From contig NZ_JWIB01000005.1 in NCBI RefSeq assembly GCF_000813425.1, positions 28,668 to 92,667 of the forward strand: a DNA stretch of 64,000 bases, given 5' to 3'. The notes below the pieces were generated by a model. It searched no databases and was not told the origin of the DNA. It saw nothing but the letters and a program-made list of their open reading frames with translations. The translations under genes and the position numbers were made by a program. This document shows, piece by piece, positions 52,608 to 61,686 of this stretch; the stretch's first letter is position 1; each line of letters begins with the position of its first letter. This DNA comes from Sporosarcina sp. ZBG7A (GTDB taxonomy: Bacteria > Bacillota > Bacilli > Bacillales_A > Planococcaceae).

Positions 52608-54647
52608 TTATCGATCCCAGTGACGGTGTTCTGCCACTGCATTCACAAACTGATGTACAAAATCATTATTCTTAGACGAGATAACCCCTGCAGTCATTTC
52701 CACGTTGGAATTGTCTACAAATTCTTGGCCTTTTGATAAAATCCCGATCGGTTTAAAATGCTTATACGTTTCGTTCAGGAAGTCGATCGTATCCATTTTG
52801 AACTTCTGAGGATTTTCGGCCTCTCCACCTGCAACGACAATTGCATCATACAGAACAGCGTGCATCGTCAAGAACGTTTCGTCCACTTCTGCTTCCAGCC
52901 CATTGGCGCCAGTTACCATACCATATTTTTCGCCAATCAAATCCACATTCATGCCTGCATTTAAACAAGCTTCCACGATGGTTTCCACTTCAGAGTCATC
53001 GAATTGGTTACCAATTAGGACGCCTACTTTACGCGTATCCGGCAACTTCGCTTTGTTCTCTTGGCTCAATGCAGGTGAACTTTTCGTGACCGTGCTTTCC
53101 TCACTGGCATTTGGTGCATGTACACCTACTGCATGAGCAACAGCAGAAGCCAATCCATTATCTACATGTCCAAACATATCCACGACTTGCTGACGTATGT
53201 CTTTGTTTTTCACTTTTCCTACTTCAAAGCTAAACGCATCTATAATATGCTTCTTCTCTACAATCGACATACTGTTCCAGAACAATTTCGCTTGAGAGAA
53301 ATGATCTTTGAACGAATCACTACGGGCTGCGATTTTGCGTCCGTCCACTTTTTCCTGATAGTGAACGTATCCTCCCTCTTCTTTCGTAGAAGTAGATGGG
53401 GTATTGTCTGCCAGCGAATTTTTATGATAAGCCACCTGACCTGTATTGATCGTCTGTCGGCCATAACCATCTCGCTGATTATTATGGAATGGACAAACCG
53501 GTCGATTGATGGGCAACTCATGGAAATTCGGTCCACCAAGTCTGATTAGTTGTGTATCTGTGTACGAGAACAAACGACCTTGCAACAACGGGTCATTTGA
53601 GAAGTCAATTCCCGGTACAACGTGTCCTGGATGGAAGGCAACTTGCTCCGTTTCCGCAAATACATTATCTACATTCCGATTCAACGTCATTTTCCCGATG
53701 ATTTTAACGGGAACATCTTCTTCTGGCCATAGTTTGGTAGGATCTAAAATATCGAAGTCAAAGTCGAATTCCTGTGATTCCTCGATAAGCTGAACACCAA
53801 GCTCCCATTCAGCATAGTCTCCATTTTCAATGGCTTCCCATAAGTCTCTTCTGTGGAAGTCCGGGTCTTTCCCGCTGATTTTCTGAGCTTCGTCCCAAAC
53901 AAGGGAATTTACACCCATTTTCGGTTTCCAGTGGAACTTGACGAAGTGGGATTTGCCTTCTGCATTCACGAATCGATACGTATGTACACCGAATCCTTCC
54001 ATCATGCGCAAACTACGGGGAATTGCTCGGTCTGACATATGCCACATGACCATATGGGCAGACTCTTGGTTATTCGCAACAAAATCCCAAAATGTATCAT
54101 GTGCCGATGCTGCTTGAGGCATCTCATTGTGAGGTTCCGGCTTTACAGCGTGTATTAAGTCCGGGAATTTAATAGCATCTTGTATAAAGAAAACCGGCAT
54201 GTTGTTTCCTACAAGATCATAGTTTCCTTCGTCTGTGTAAAACTTCACTGCAAATCCACGAACATCCCGAACCGTCTCTGCAGATCCTTTGCTTCCTGCC
54301 ACTGTTGAAAAGCGAGTGAAAACAGGTGTTTTCTTACCTGGAGTTTGTAAGAAATCCGCTTTTGTATACTCACTCATTGATTCGTATAATTCAAATTCTC
54401 CGTGAGCTGCATAGCCTCTCGCATGGACGATCCTTTCTGGGATCCGTTCATGGTCAAAATGGGTCATCTTTTCACGGAAATGGAAGTCTTCCATGAGTGT
54501 TGGTCCACGTTCTCCTACTTTCAGGGAGTGTTCATCTTCTGACACTTTCAAGCCTTGGTTAGTTGTAAGTGATTTGTTTTTATCGTCAGTTCGAAATGTC
54601 TCGAGTTGACGGTGTTTTTTGTTCTGTTCTTCATTTTGTTTTTGCAA
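52608..54647 (-). CDS. katE: large-subunit monofunctional catalase (clade 2, KatE type)
   Basis: The 679-residue enzyme breaks down hydrogen peroxide. The catalase core has the distal His in ERIVHARGYAAHG, the Asn in DLVGNNMPVFFIQDA and the heme-ligand Tyr in RLFSYTDTQLIRLG. A C-terminal flavodoxin/DJ-1-like domain of about 150 residues (VGVLIGNQFDDSEVE on) marks the large-subunit clade. TTG 54647 is chosen because GGAGG lies nine bases before it and the protein then starts MQKQNEEQNKKHRQLETF. An ATG 19 codons earlier has no site. Confidence 0.93.
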   Translation of the reverse strand: MQKQNEEQNKKHRQLETFRTDDKNKSLTTNQGLKVSEDEHSLKVGERGPTLMEDFHFREKMTHFDHERIPERIVHARGYAAHGEFELYESMSEYTKADFLQTPGKKTPVFTRFSTVAGSKGSAETVRDVRGFAVKFYTDEGNYDLVGNNMPVFFIQDAIKFPDLIHAVKPEPHNEMPQAASAHDTFWDFVANNQESAHMVMWHMSDRAIPRSLRMMEGFGVHTYRFVNAEGKSHFVKFHWKPKMGVNSLVWDEAQKISGKDPDFHRRDLWEAIENGDYAEWELGVQLIEESQEFDFDFDILDPTKLWPEEDVPVKIIGKMTLNRNVDNVFAETEQVAFHPGHVVPGIDFSNDPLLQGRLFSYTDTQLIRLGGPNFHELPINRPVCPFHNNQRDGYGRQTINTGQVAYHKNSLADNTPSTSTKEEGGYVHYQEKVDGRKIAARSDSFKDHFSQAKLFWNSMSIVEKKHIIDAFSFEVGKVKNKDIRQQVVDMFGHVDNGLASAVAHAVGVHAPNASEESTVTKSSPALSQENKAKLPDTRKVGVLIGNQFDDSEVETIVEACLNAGMNVDLIGEKYGMVTGANGLEAEVDETFLTMHAVLYDAIVVAGGEAENPQKFKMDTIDFLNETYKHFKPIGILSKGQEFVDNSNVEMTAGVISSKNNDFVHQFVNAVAEHRHWDR

Positions 54648-54713
54648 GCTTGTCCGCCTCCGTTCAAGAATATCAGTCACAAGTCTATTCCCGAACAGTG
54701 GCATATTAAACTG

Positions 54714-55079
54714 TTACTCTAGAAAAAAAGTACCGCCAATATATCCCACATAGACAAATGCAATTCCCAAAATGATAGAACCCATCAGATAACCCATTGA
54801 CTTCCCTAATTTTTGAAGACGCGCCATCCCTAATATTTCTTTCAGCCAAGTGGAAAATGTCGTCAATGCCCCTGCCACTCCGGTTGCGAGCAAAAAAGTT
54901 AGTGATGGAGAAAGTTGCAACCCAACCACGAGACCGATGAGGAGGCAACCAAGCAAATTGACTAGAAGCGTCCCATATGGAATAAGTGAATTCGTATTCA
55001 ATTTTTTAGATACAAAATAGCGAATGATTGCACCTGTGAATCCCCCTGCCGCAACAGCTACTAAATCTATCCACGTCAT
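54714..55079 (-). CDS. crcB: fluoride channel subunit (CrcB/Fluc)
   Basis: The 121-residue protein has four hydrophobic segments. AAGGFTGAIIRYF opens it, YGTLLVNLLGCLLIG follows (with the pore Asn), and GALTTFSTW carries the Phe/Thr box. Fluc proteins export fluoride. Its start overlaps the stop of the second crcB gene by four bases, so the pair is likely a heterodimer encoded in one operon with a helicase gene. No fluoride riboswitch was found. Confidence 0.9.
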   Translation of the reverse strand: MTWIDLVAVAAGGFTGAIIRYFVSKKLNTNSLIPYGTLLVNLLGCLLIGLVVGLQLSPSLTFLLATGVAGALTTFSTWLKEILGMARLQKLGKSMGYLMGSIILGIAFVYVGYIGGTFFLE

Positions 55080-55450
55080 CCTTGCTGTCCCCTTCCGCCA
55101 AGTTGAATTCCGAGTGCACCTGCGAACAATCCGAATAGTAGACTGCAGACCACATATAACAACGCCATTCCTATGTTAGATTGCATTAGCGTCAACGTCT
55201 CATAACTAAAAGCCGAGAATGTTGTAAATGAACCTAGAAAACCGACCGTGATCGCGTCATATGTCGTTTTGTTAACGAGTGTCCAGTGAAGGGTTCTTTC
55301 AACAAGAAAACAAAGAATGAAGGTACCAACAATGTTCGCCACTAATGTCCCTACAGGAAATCCATTTGTCATAGGCACGAGCATTCCGATATAAGTTCGG
55401 GCTAACGCTCCTAATGCGCCAGCTGCACCTATTGCTAGTATCGTTCTCAT
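55076..55450 (-). CDS. crcB: fluoride channel subunit (CrcB/Fluc), second copy
   Basis: The 124-residue protein has four hydrophobic segments with GAAGALGALARTYIG, VGTLVANIVGTFILCF and GFLGSFTTFSAFSYET, the same boxes as the first copy but clearly diverged. It overlaps the end of the helicase gene upstream and the start of the other crcB gene, each by four bases. Two unlike subunits in tandem are common in Bacillales. Confidence 0.9.
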   Translation of the reverse strand: MRTILAIGAAGALGALARTYIGMLVPMTNGFPVGTLVANIVGTFILCFLVERTLHWTLVNKTTYDAITVGFLGSFTTFSAFSYETLTLMQSNIGMALLYVVCSLLFGLFAGALGIQLGGRGQQG

Positions 55451-57594
55451 AGGTCAGCCGACTCTAACATTCGCTTTTCCAGCACGGGTTGTAATGCCAG
55501 TCGCTTCGTTGCCGTTGCAAATCTGATTTCGATAGACTCCGCACTCACATCGACGATTTCTCCTTTACCAAAAACTCGGTGTTTGACAAGTGTACCCGTT
55601 TCTAACAGTTTGAGATCTCCAATTCCATTCGGATTAACCGCAACAGATCTTGGTGCTGATTTAGTCAAGCTACTCGTTTGTTTCGTGGAATCGGTGCGCT
55701 TCGGTAACAAAATCCCTCTCACTTCATTCACAAACTTAGAGTCCTCCTTCGACTTCCCGTCATCTGAAGAACAAGACAGCAATTCAAGGCGTTCTTTTGC
55801 TCGGGTCATGCCAACATAAAATAAGCGTCGTGCTTCTTCTAACAACAGTGTATCAGTGAGGTCTTCCTCCGATGGAATGGTGCCTTTTACAAGGTCAATC
55901 ATAAACACCCGTTTAAACTCCAATCCTTTAGCACTATGGAAAGTCGATAGCGTTACTGCTTGTCCAACAGGCTCTTGTTTTGCTTCCTGCACGGCTTCTT
56001 CAAGCGTTTTCAGCTGTTCTGCGAACTCAACCATACTCCTCGTCTGTTCAGCAATTCCTTCTAACGTATCTAAAATCCCTTTTAAACTGTCTGCACGGTA
56101 GCCGAACTTCGTCGACATACTCACTAGGCTTTCTTCGTAGCTGAGTTCGTAGCGGATCATGCGGATGATTTGTGCAGGTCTCATATCCGGTATCTTTTTG
56201 TACACATCTCTATATGCATCGAGTTTCCTCACCTGGCTGTCTTTTAAAACCGCCATCTCTTGGAATGCTTCGAATACATTCCCCTCGATTGTACTTCGTT
56301 CAAACTGCTGTAACGTCGACTTCGATACAAATAACTGCATTTTCCCTGCAACCTTTGCAAAAATATCTTTTCGCTCCAGGTTAAAACTGAGCCGCATGAA
56401 GTTAAGGATATCTTGAACAACCCAATGGGAGAAAAACTTATCATCTGCATCTTTCATGTAAAACGGGATGCCCCGACGGTGGAGTTCATTAACAAATGGA
56501 GTAGAGGACGCGTTATTCCTGAACAGGATTGCCACTTCACTTAAATCCTCTTCAGCAAGAAGTTCGTACGTGACATATTCCAGTTGTTGCTTCGGATCAT
56601 TTAAACGCCGTAGCTGAATCGCTCCTCTTGACCCGTTTTCCGTATGCATCTTTTTATCCCATCGTTTTTTGTTGCGTTTGATGAATGCTGCGGAAGTTGT
56701 CACGATTTCAGAAGAGGAACGATAATTTTGCTCCATATATAAAAGCTTAGCTTCCGGATACACGAGCTTGAAGTCCATTAAGTAATCAGGATCCGCGCCT
56801 CTCCATGCATAGATCGATTGGTCATCATCTGCTACGACACAGAGGTTTCCATGCATCGCTGTCAGGTGTTCCACGATTTTGTGCTGGACGAGTGAGGTAT
56901 CCTGACTCTCGTCGGTCAGAATATAGTCATATTTCGTTTGGAATTCTGCACCGAGATCTTCATCCGTTCGCATAGCTTGTTCAGCCGCCAATAAAAGATC
57001 ATCAAAGTCGAGCAATGTGGTTTCGACAGACGCATTCTTTACCGTTTCATACTGACGTGCTATTTTCGCCGCTTGCTCAAATGGCTCATCCTTTTCCGTC
57101 CACTTTTCTGTAGGGATCATTTGGTTCTTCATTAAACTAATATAGGTTGATAAAGAGTTCAGCTGATCTTCTGTCGCAATTTCATTCAGCACAAATCGAC
57201 ATGCTGCTTTCAAAGCATTTTGTTTAGGATATCCTTCCAGCAATGTGAATTGTCGCCCTTGCTTTGCTAGCCATTTTTTAGAAATCGTAAAGGCTAAGCT
57301 GTGGATTGTGGAAAAGTCTGCAGCAGGTAATTCCGGAAACAATGCAGAGAACCGTTTCAGCATATCCCTCGCTGATGCTTTGCTGAACGTGATTGCTTTA
57401 ATACGTTTTGGTTTAATCCCAAGTTCTTCTATTAAGTAACCGATGCGCATAATAATGGTCGTCGTTTTTCCGGAACCTGGACAAGCCAGGAGAAGTAGTG
57501 GGCCTTCTGTTGTCAGTACCGCTTGTTTTTGCACGTCATTCAATTGGATATTTAGCTGTCTTTTTTTACGTTCAAAAAAATCTTCCATGCACAT
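55447..57594 (-). CDS. UvrD/PcrA-family ATP-dependent DNA helicase
   Basis: The 715-residue superfamily 1 helicase has the Q-motif LNDVQKQAV, Walker A ACPGSGKTTT at about residues 37-46, DFDDLL, motif II TDESQDTS, motif III VVADDDQSIYAWRGA, and STFHSAKGLEFKRVF with LFYVGMTRAK near the end. A Tudor-like tail (VKHRVFGKGEIVDV) resembles that of PcrA. ATG 57594 follows GGGAG; the 29-codon upstream extension is rejected. It overlaps the crcB pair by four bases, an odd partner whose meaning is unclear. Confidence 0.85.
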   Translation of the reverse strand: MCMEDFFERKKRQLNIQLNDVQKQAVLTTEGPLLLLACPGSGKTTTIIMRIGYLIEELGIKPKRIKAITFSKASARDMLKRFSALFPELPAADFSTIHSLAFTISKKWLAKQGRQFTLLEGYPKQNALKAACRFVLNEIATEDQLNSLSTYISLMKNQMIPTEKWTEKDEPFEQAAKIARQYETVKNASVETTLLDFDDLLLAAEQAMRTDEDLGAEFQTKYDYILTDESQDTSLVQHKIVEHLTAMHGNLCVVADDDQSIYAWRGADPDYLMDFKLVYPEAKLLYMEQNYRSSSEIVTTSAAFIKRNKKRWDKKMHTENGSRGAIQLRRLNDPKQQLEYVTYELLAEEDLSEVAILFRNNASSTPFVNELHRRGIPFYMKDADDKFFSHWVVQDILNFMRLSFNLERKDIFAKVAGKMQLFVSKSTLQQFERSTIEGNVFEAFQEMAVLKDSQVRKLDAYRDVYKKIPDMRPAQIIRMIRYELSYEESLVSMSTKFGYRADSLKGILDTLEGIAEQTRSMVEFAEQLKTLEEAVQEAKQEPVGQAVTLSTFHSAKGLEFKRVFMIDLVKGTIPSEEDLTDTLLLEEARRLFYVGMTRAKERLELLSCSSDDGKSKEDSKFVNEVRGILLPKRTDSTKQTSSLTKSAPRSVAVNPNGIGDLKLLETGTLVKHRVFGKGEIVDVSAESIEIRFATATKRLALQPVLEKRMLESADL

Positions 57595-57663
57595 CAAATC
57601 TCCCTTAATAATACGTTCCTTTAAATTTATCATAAAACGCGGTATATGAAGACTAGAACGAAG

Positions 57664-57696
57664 TAAAAAACCTCCGCACAATTTCTGCAGAGGTTT
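57664..57696 (-). terminator. terminator after the 59-residue protein gene
   Basis: On the minus strand AACCTCTGCA pairs with TGCGGAGGTT, followed by TTTTTTAC. Confidence 0.8.
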
Positions 57697-57716
57697 GTAG
57701 GTACTTTATAGTAAAG

Positions 57717-57896
57717 CTAAAAGCCACCTGTTTCTAGACGATCGTTTTGCAAATCGATTTTCTTTTTATCACTACCTGTGTATGCAGTCGACGCAACTTC
57801 GCCGGTTCGCCGCTGACCGTCCTTGTACTCCGTTCCAGCCATACTACCTGTCTGTTGTTTTGCTCGACTCTCTTTGCCTGTTTGCTTTTCAGTCAA
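57717..57896 (-). CDS. 59-residue hydrophilic protein, possibly SASP-like
   Basis: The TTG start at 57896 lies eight bases after GGAG and gives MTEKQTGKESRAKQQTGSMA. The sequence is rich in Gln, Lys, Gly and Thr and lacks hydrophobic segments. The stretch AKQQTGSMAGTEY faintly recalls the repeat of gamma-type small acid-soluble spore proteins, but one repeat is not proof. It has its own terminator. Confidence 0.5.
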   Translation of the reverse strand: MTEKQTGKESRAKQQTGSMAGTEYKDGQRRTGEVASTAYTGSDKKKIDLQNDRLETGGF

Positions 57897-57988
57897 TGCC
57901 GCCACTCCTTTTCTAAGGTGTCTAATGCTAGCATGTCTCAAAAGCATTTGGCTTAGTCAGGTGAAATATTCCTTTTCAGTACAAATGA

Positions 57989-58516
57989 TTACTTAGGATT
58001 CCCGATTTCATTGAATGGATAAAAACGGAATTTCACTTTGCCAACTACAGATTCTTCATCTATACTTCCGAAAATTCGACTATCCATACTGTTTACACGA
58101 TTATCTCCCATAACGAACAATTGACCTTCAGGGACGTTTACTTCGAAGTCCTGTGTCAATTTCTGCCCTTCTGGAAGTGCTGCTTTGTTAGAATCCAAGT
58201 AAGGTTCTTTATACTTTTTTCCATTGATCGATAGCACATCATTTTCCATTGTTACCGTATCACCTGGCAGCCCGATTACCCGCTTAATGAAGTCCTCTTC
58301 TGCATTTGGTGCATGGAATACGATCTTATCAAAGTGCTCAAGTGATGATATTTTTGAAATGACAACCCGATTATGATCGTGATACGTCGGCTCCATCGAT
58401 TCTCCTGACACAATGACGGGTGTAAATAAGAATTGGCGTACGATGAATGCTACAAGTACTGCTACAATCAAGGACTTGCCCCACGACCAAAATTCTTTCT
58501 TTGACTCTGCTTCCAT
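57989..58516 (-). CDS. type I signal peptidase
   Basis: The 175-residue membrane protease has one N-terminal transmembrane segment (residues 14-30), the catalytic serine at 40 in SGESMEPTY and the lysine at 78 in DFIKRVIGLPGD, then GDNRVNSMDSR. It removes signal peptides from exported proteins such as the NlpC/P60 hydrolase here. ATG 58516 follows GGAGGG by six bases. It lies 17 bases after the YtpA-like gene, so the two are probably co-transcribed. Confidence 0.93.
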   Translation of the reverse strand: MEAESKKEFWSWGKSLIVAVLVAFIVRQFLFTPVIVSGESMEPTYHDHNRVVISKISSLEHFDKIVFHAPNAEEDFIKRVIGLPGDTVTMENDVLSINGKKYKEPYLDSNKAALPEGQKLTQDFEVNVPEGQLFVMGDNRVNSMDSRIFGSIDEESVVGKVKFRFYPFNEIGNPK

Positions 58517-58533
58517 AGTTGACCCTCCGTTTT

Positions 58534-59328
58534 TCAATTTTCAATCACATACCCAAGTGAGCGCAATACATTGTCGATGAACGACTTTGTATATAATAAG
58601 ACTTCTTCACGTTCCGGTTCATGATAGACGTCATGATATAAATGACGCCACTCCTTAAACTGGAATTCACTTAGATTTTGACGTTTCATCCACTTCTTCG
58701 ATTCAGCAGTATCTGTCATCCGATCCTCTCCACCAGTGTGTAGGAGCAACGGTACATCTTGTATCAATTTCTCTGTCTGAAGAGTGCCTTTCATGAACGA
58801 TGTGAGTTCCTTATACCAACCACCAGTCATAACCGATCTCACGTCGGAAGCATGACGGGTTTTTGGACGCTCTTCAGGGTTTTTAGTGAGCATGTCATAT
58901 GTGACACCATGATCCAATTTCATAGAAGATGCTAAACGTGTCAGAATCGATGAAAATTTAGGTGGATGGTGGATCAGCGAAAGCCAAGGTGAACTGATGA
59001 TAAGCCCTGCGCATTCAATGCGTTGCCGCTGAAGTAAATGAATCATAACTGTAGCGCCTAAACCATGTGCCAGAACTAGGACAGGAACACTTTCCTTTAA
59101 TCCCGCATCTATCATTTTTTTTGCAAACTCTACATAGGAATCGAAAGTCTCATCATGAGGATTCCCTTTCTCATCTGGACCATGACCAGGTAAATCCCCC
59201 GTAATTACGTCAAATCCTGAAATTCTTAATCGTTGAATCAGCCATGCATATCGCTGATGGTCTTCGTACGCGTTATGTACAATGACAATGACTGCTTTTG
59301 CTTGTCCGTCTGCTTCCCATTTCCACAT
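58534..59328 (-). CDS. YtpA-like alpha/beta hydrolase with missing nucleophile
   Basis: The 264-residue protein matches the Bacillus YtpA lysophospholipase in layout: MWKWEADGQ start, YAWLIQRLRISGFDVITGDLPGHG, and SSPWLSL after the elbow. The nucleophile elbow, GHSMG-like in YtpA as I recall, reads AHGLG (residues 87-91), so Gly89 stands where the serine should be. The oxyanion HG is HN (18-19). The Asp (GGEDRM) and His (LYHDVYHE) positions remain. It is probably an inactive homologue or uses another chemistry. GGAGGG precedes ATG 59328. Confidence 0.7.
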   Translation of the reverse strand: MWKWEADGQAKAVIVIVHNAYEDHQRYAWLIQRLRISGFDVITGDLPGHGPDEKGNPHDETFDSYVEFAKKMIDAGLKESVPVLVLAHGLGATVMIHLLQRQRIECAGLIISSPWLSLIHHPPKFSSILTRLASSMKLDHGVTYDMLTKNPEERPKTRHASDVRSVMTGGWYKELTSFMKGTLQTEKLIQDVPLLLHTGGEDRMTDTAESKKWMKRQNLSEFQFKEWRHLYHDVYHEPEREEVLLYTKSFIDNVLRSLGYVIEN

Positions 59329-59434
59329 AGCGCTTCCCTCCATTTATTCCAATACTTTAAACTCCTTTTTGTACAAGGTCCTAAAACTTTGATAGGATTA
59401 TTATACATCAATGTACAACAAGGAGGGCATTTTC

Positions 59435-59947
59435 ATGATTGTTCCATATAAGGATGTTTGGCCAAACATCGATGAAACCGTATTCGTAGCCGATTTTGCT
59501 GTAATTAGTGGAGATGTCACAATCGGCGCTGACTCTTCCGTTTGGTTCAGTACCGTCATTCGCGGCGACGTTGCGCCAACTCGTATTGGTAAACGCGTCA
59601 GCATTCAAGACTTATCTTGTCTACATCAAAGTCCTAACAACCCGTTAGTCATAGAAGATGACGTCACAATCGGTCATAAAGTTACGTTACATAGTTGTAC
59701 GATTAAAAAAGGGGCACTTGTGGGGATGGGTTCAATCATACTCGATGGTGCCGTAGTCGGAGAAGGTGCATTTGTAGGTGCAGGCAGTTTAGTTCCTCCA
59801 GGGAAAGTCATTCCACCTGGTATGTTAGCACTCGGTTCCCCTGCAAAAGTAGTTCGTGAAGTAACAGACGCAGACCGGGAAGATATGGAAAGAATCGTTG
59901 AGAGCTACGTAGAAAAAGGTCAGCATTACAAACAACTTCAAAACTAA
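59435..59947 (+). CDS. ytoA: gamma-carbonic anhydrase-like protein
   Basis: The 170-residue left-handed beta-helix protein has hexapeptide repeats (VTIGADSSVW, VTIGHKVTL, GALVGMGSIILDGAVVG). Zinc-site histidines lie in CLHQS and GHKVTLHSC, as in CamH/YrdA-type proteins. Whether it hydrates CO2 or is an acyltransferase-like relative is unknown. ATG 59435 follows AAGGAGG; an ATG eight codons earlier precedes the site. It is divergent from the ytpA-like gene, close to metK as in Bacillus. Confidence 0.88.
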   Translation: MIVPYKDVWPNIDETVFVADFAVISGDVTIGADSSVWFSTVIRGDVAPTRIGKRVSIQDLSCLHQSPNNPLVIEDDVTIGHKVTLHSCTIKKGALVGMGSIILDGAVVGEGAFVGAGSLVPPGKVIPPGMLALGSPAKVVREVTDADREDMERIVESYVEKGQHYKQLQN

Positions 59948-59960
59948 GCTGTAAATAAGA

Positions 59961-59997
59961 AAAGCAAGGGCGCTTAAATCGGCTCCCTTGCTTTTTT
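59961..59997. terminator. bidirectional terminator
   Basis: AAAGCAAGGG pairs with CCCTTGCTTT around a 17-base loop, followed by T6. It separates ytoA and metK. Confidence 0.85.
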
Positions 59998-60001
59998 GTA
60001 C

Positions 60002-61207
60002 TTATCCTTTAAGTTGAGTAACTTCTTCTTTCAATGCAGAAGCCTTATCTGTACGCTCCCAAGGTAGATCGATATCCGTTCTACCAAAGTGACCATAAGC
60101 TGCTGTCTGCTTATAAATCGGACGACGTAGGTCGAGCATCTTGATAATCCCAGCTGGGCGGAGATCGAAATGATTTCTGACAAGTTCAACAAGACGACTC
60201 TCAGAAATATCACTTGTCCCGAATGTATCTACAGAAATCGAAACAGGCTTAGCGACACCGATTGCGTACGCTAACTGTACTTCACAGCGATCCGCTAACC
60301 CTGCAGCGACAAGGTTCTTCGCTACGTAACGTGCTGCGTATGATGCCGAGCGATCGACTTTAGTCGCGTCTTTACCAGAAAACGCTCCGCCACCATGACG
60401 CGCATAACCGCCATAGGTGTCAACGATAATTTTACGTCCTGTAAGACCTGCATCCCCTTGAGGACCACCGATGACAAAGCGTCCTGATGGGTTGATGAAA
60501 TACTTTGTTTCATCATCCAGCAAGTTCTTTGGAACGACAGTGTCAATGACGTGTTGTTTCACTTCACGCTGTAATTGCTCAAGTGTCACTTCAGGATGGT
60601 GCTGTGTAGAAATAACAATCGTATCGACACGGATTGGTTCGTTCTTTTCGTTATATTCAATCGTTACTTGTGTTTTTCCATCTGGACGTAGGTAGTCGAG
60701 TGTCTCTTCTTTCCGTACTTTCGTCAGTTGACGGGAAAGTTTGTGAGCCAGGCTAATTGGTAGAGGCATCAATTCTTCTGTTTCGTTGCATGCATAGCCA
60801 AACATGAGTCCTTGGTCTCCAGCACCAATTGCTTCTAGCTCTTCGTCATCCATCAAGCCTTCACGTGCTTCAAGTGCACGATCGACACTTGCTGCGATGT
60901 CAGGCGATTGTTCGTCAATAGATGTTAGTACGGAAGACGTTTCGTAATCGAATCCGTATTTCGCGCGTGTGTAGCCAATTTCCTTTACAGTTTCTCGAAC
61001 CACTTTCGGAATATCGACATACGTAGTCGTCGTAATTTCTCCAATAACGAGAACTAATCCTGTTGTAATTGTCGTTTCACACGCTACGCGAGCGTTCGGG
61101 TCTTCCTCGATAATCGCATCCAGAATCGCATCTGAAATTTGGTCACACATCTTATCAGGATGGCCTTCTGTTACCGACTCAGATGTAAACAGTCGTCGAT
61201 TTGTCAT
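60002..61207 (-). CDS. metK: S-adenosylmethionine synthetase
   Basis: The 401-residue enzyme makes SAM from methionine and ATP. Signatures are [18 protein letters not shown] at residues 13-30, [12 protein letters not shown] and [23 protein letters not shown] lies nine bases before the ATG. A SAM-I riboswitch precedes it, so high SAM stops transcription. Its product feeds the methyltransferases in this window. Confidence 0.97.
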   Translation of the reverse strand: MTNRRLFTSESVTEGHPDKMCDQISDAILDAIIEEDPNARVACETTITTGLVLVIGEITTTTYVDIPKVVRETVKEIGYTRAKYGFDYETSSVLTSIDEQSPDIAASVDRALEAREGLMDDEELEAIGAGDQGLMFGYACNETEELMPLPISLAHKLSRQLTKVRKEETLDYLRPDGKTQVTIEYNEKNEPIRVDTIVISTQHHPEVTLEQLQREVKQHVIDTVVPKNLLDDETKYFINPSGRFVIGGPQGDAGLTGRKIIVDTYGGYARHGGGAFSGKDATKVDRSASYAARYVAKNLVAAGLADRCEVQLAYAIGVAKPVSISVDTFGTSDISESRLVELVRNHFDLRPAGIIKMLDLRRPIYKQTAAYGHFGRTDIDLPWERTDKASALKEEVTQLKG

Positions 61208-61339
61208 ATGATTTCCTCCTTCAGCCGCAAGTTTCCTTACAGCGAACTCGTGATACGGTACTCTCGTTTTCCCAGTTTTCGTCCCGCGCCTGAAGAGAAG
61301 CGTCGTTCAACGTTCACAAGGATAAAGGCAAACATATAG

Positions 61340-61379
61340 AAAAAGCCCTCCACTCACGTATTGCATACATGAGGAAAGG
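61340..61379 (-). terminator. riboswitch-controlled terminator of metK
   Basis: On the minus strand CCTTTCCTCATGTAT pairs with ATACGTGAGTGGAGGG, followed by CTTTTTC. It lies downstream of the aptamer. Confidence 0.8.
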
Positions 61380-61403
61380 CATGAGTTTCATAGGCACCTT
61401 TCA

Positions 61404-61520
61404 CTCTTATCGTCCAGGGTTTCCCCCTGCTTCAGGTTTGGCACCTTTTCATAGACAAGGACGTCCATGCAGGTTGCCGGGCATCATAGGGCCTGTCCCT
61501 CCGCCGACTCGGGATAAGAG
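61404..61520 (-). ncRNA. SAM-I (S-box) riboswitch
   Basis: On the minus strand the P1 strand CTCTTATC (from 61520) pairs with GATAAGAG (to 61404). Between them are GGCGGAGGGAC, CCCTATGATGCCCGGCAACC and AGGTGCCAAACCTG..GCAGGG, the conserved S-box core. It precedes metK as in other Firmicutes. SAM binding favours the terminator at 61340-61379. Confidence 0.95.
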
Positions 61521-61537
61521 TATCCGTTCATCTATCT

Positions 61538-61566
61538 ATGCTACGAGAAAACGCAGTTCTTGTCAA
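61538..61566 (-). promoter_or_regulatory. metK promoter
   Basis: On the minus strand TTGACA (61566-61561) and TAGCAT (61543-61538) are 17 bases apart, just upstream of the riboswitch. Confidence 0.65.
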
Positions 61567-61589
61567 TTTTTTTGTAGCTCTCACTTGAG

Positions 61590-61639
61590 TTTTGAATTAG
61601 TATAGTTTATTATTCTTAATGTGTTATACTAATTCAAAA
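61590..61639. promoter_or_regulatory. inverted-repeat operator over the pckA promoter (CcpN-like)
   Basis: TTTTGAATTAGTATA (61590-61604) and its exact reverse complement at 61625-61639 are 20 bases apart. TGTGTTATACT at 61620-61630 fits all 11 positions of the CcpN box TRTGHYATAYW as I remember it. It includes the likely pckA -10 (TATACT). In Bacillus, CcpN represses pckA under glycolytic conditions. Confidence 0.65.
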
Positions 61640-61686
61640 TAAGACAGCCCCAACACGGGCAATAATGAAAAGGACGGTATCTACCT

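Noticed and set aside
52841..53549. Several open frames opposite katE
   Set aside because: They are antisense shadows of a strongly coding gene, with no ribosome binding sites.
57595..57716. Fluoride riboswitch upstream of the helicase-crcB operon
   Set aside because: No crcB-motif core was found in the gap or before either crcB gene.
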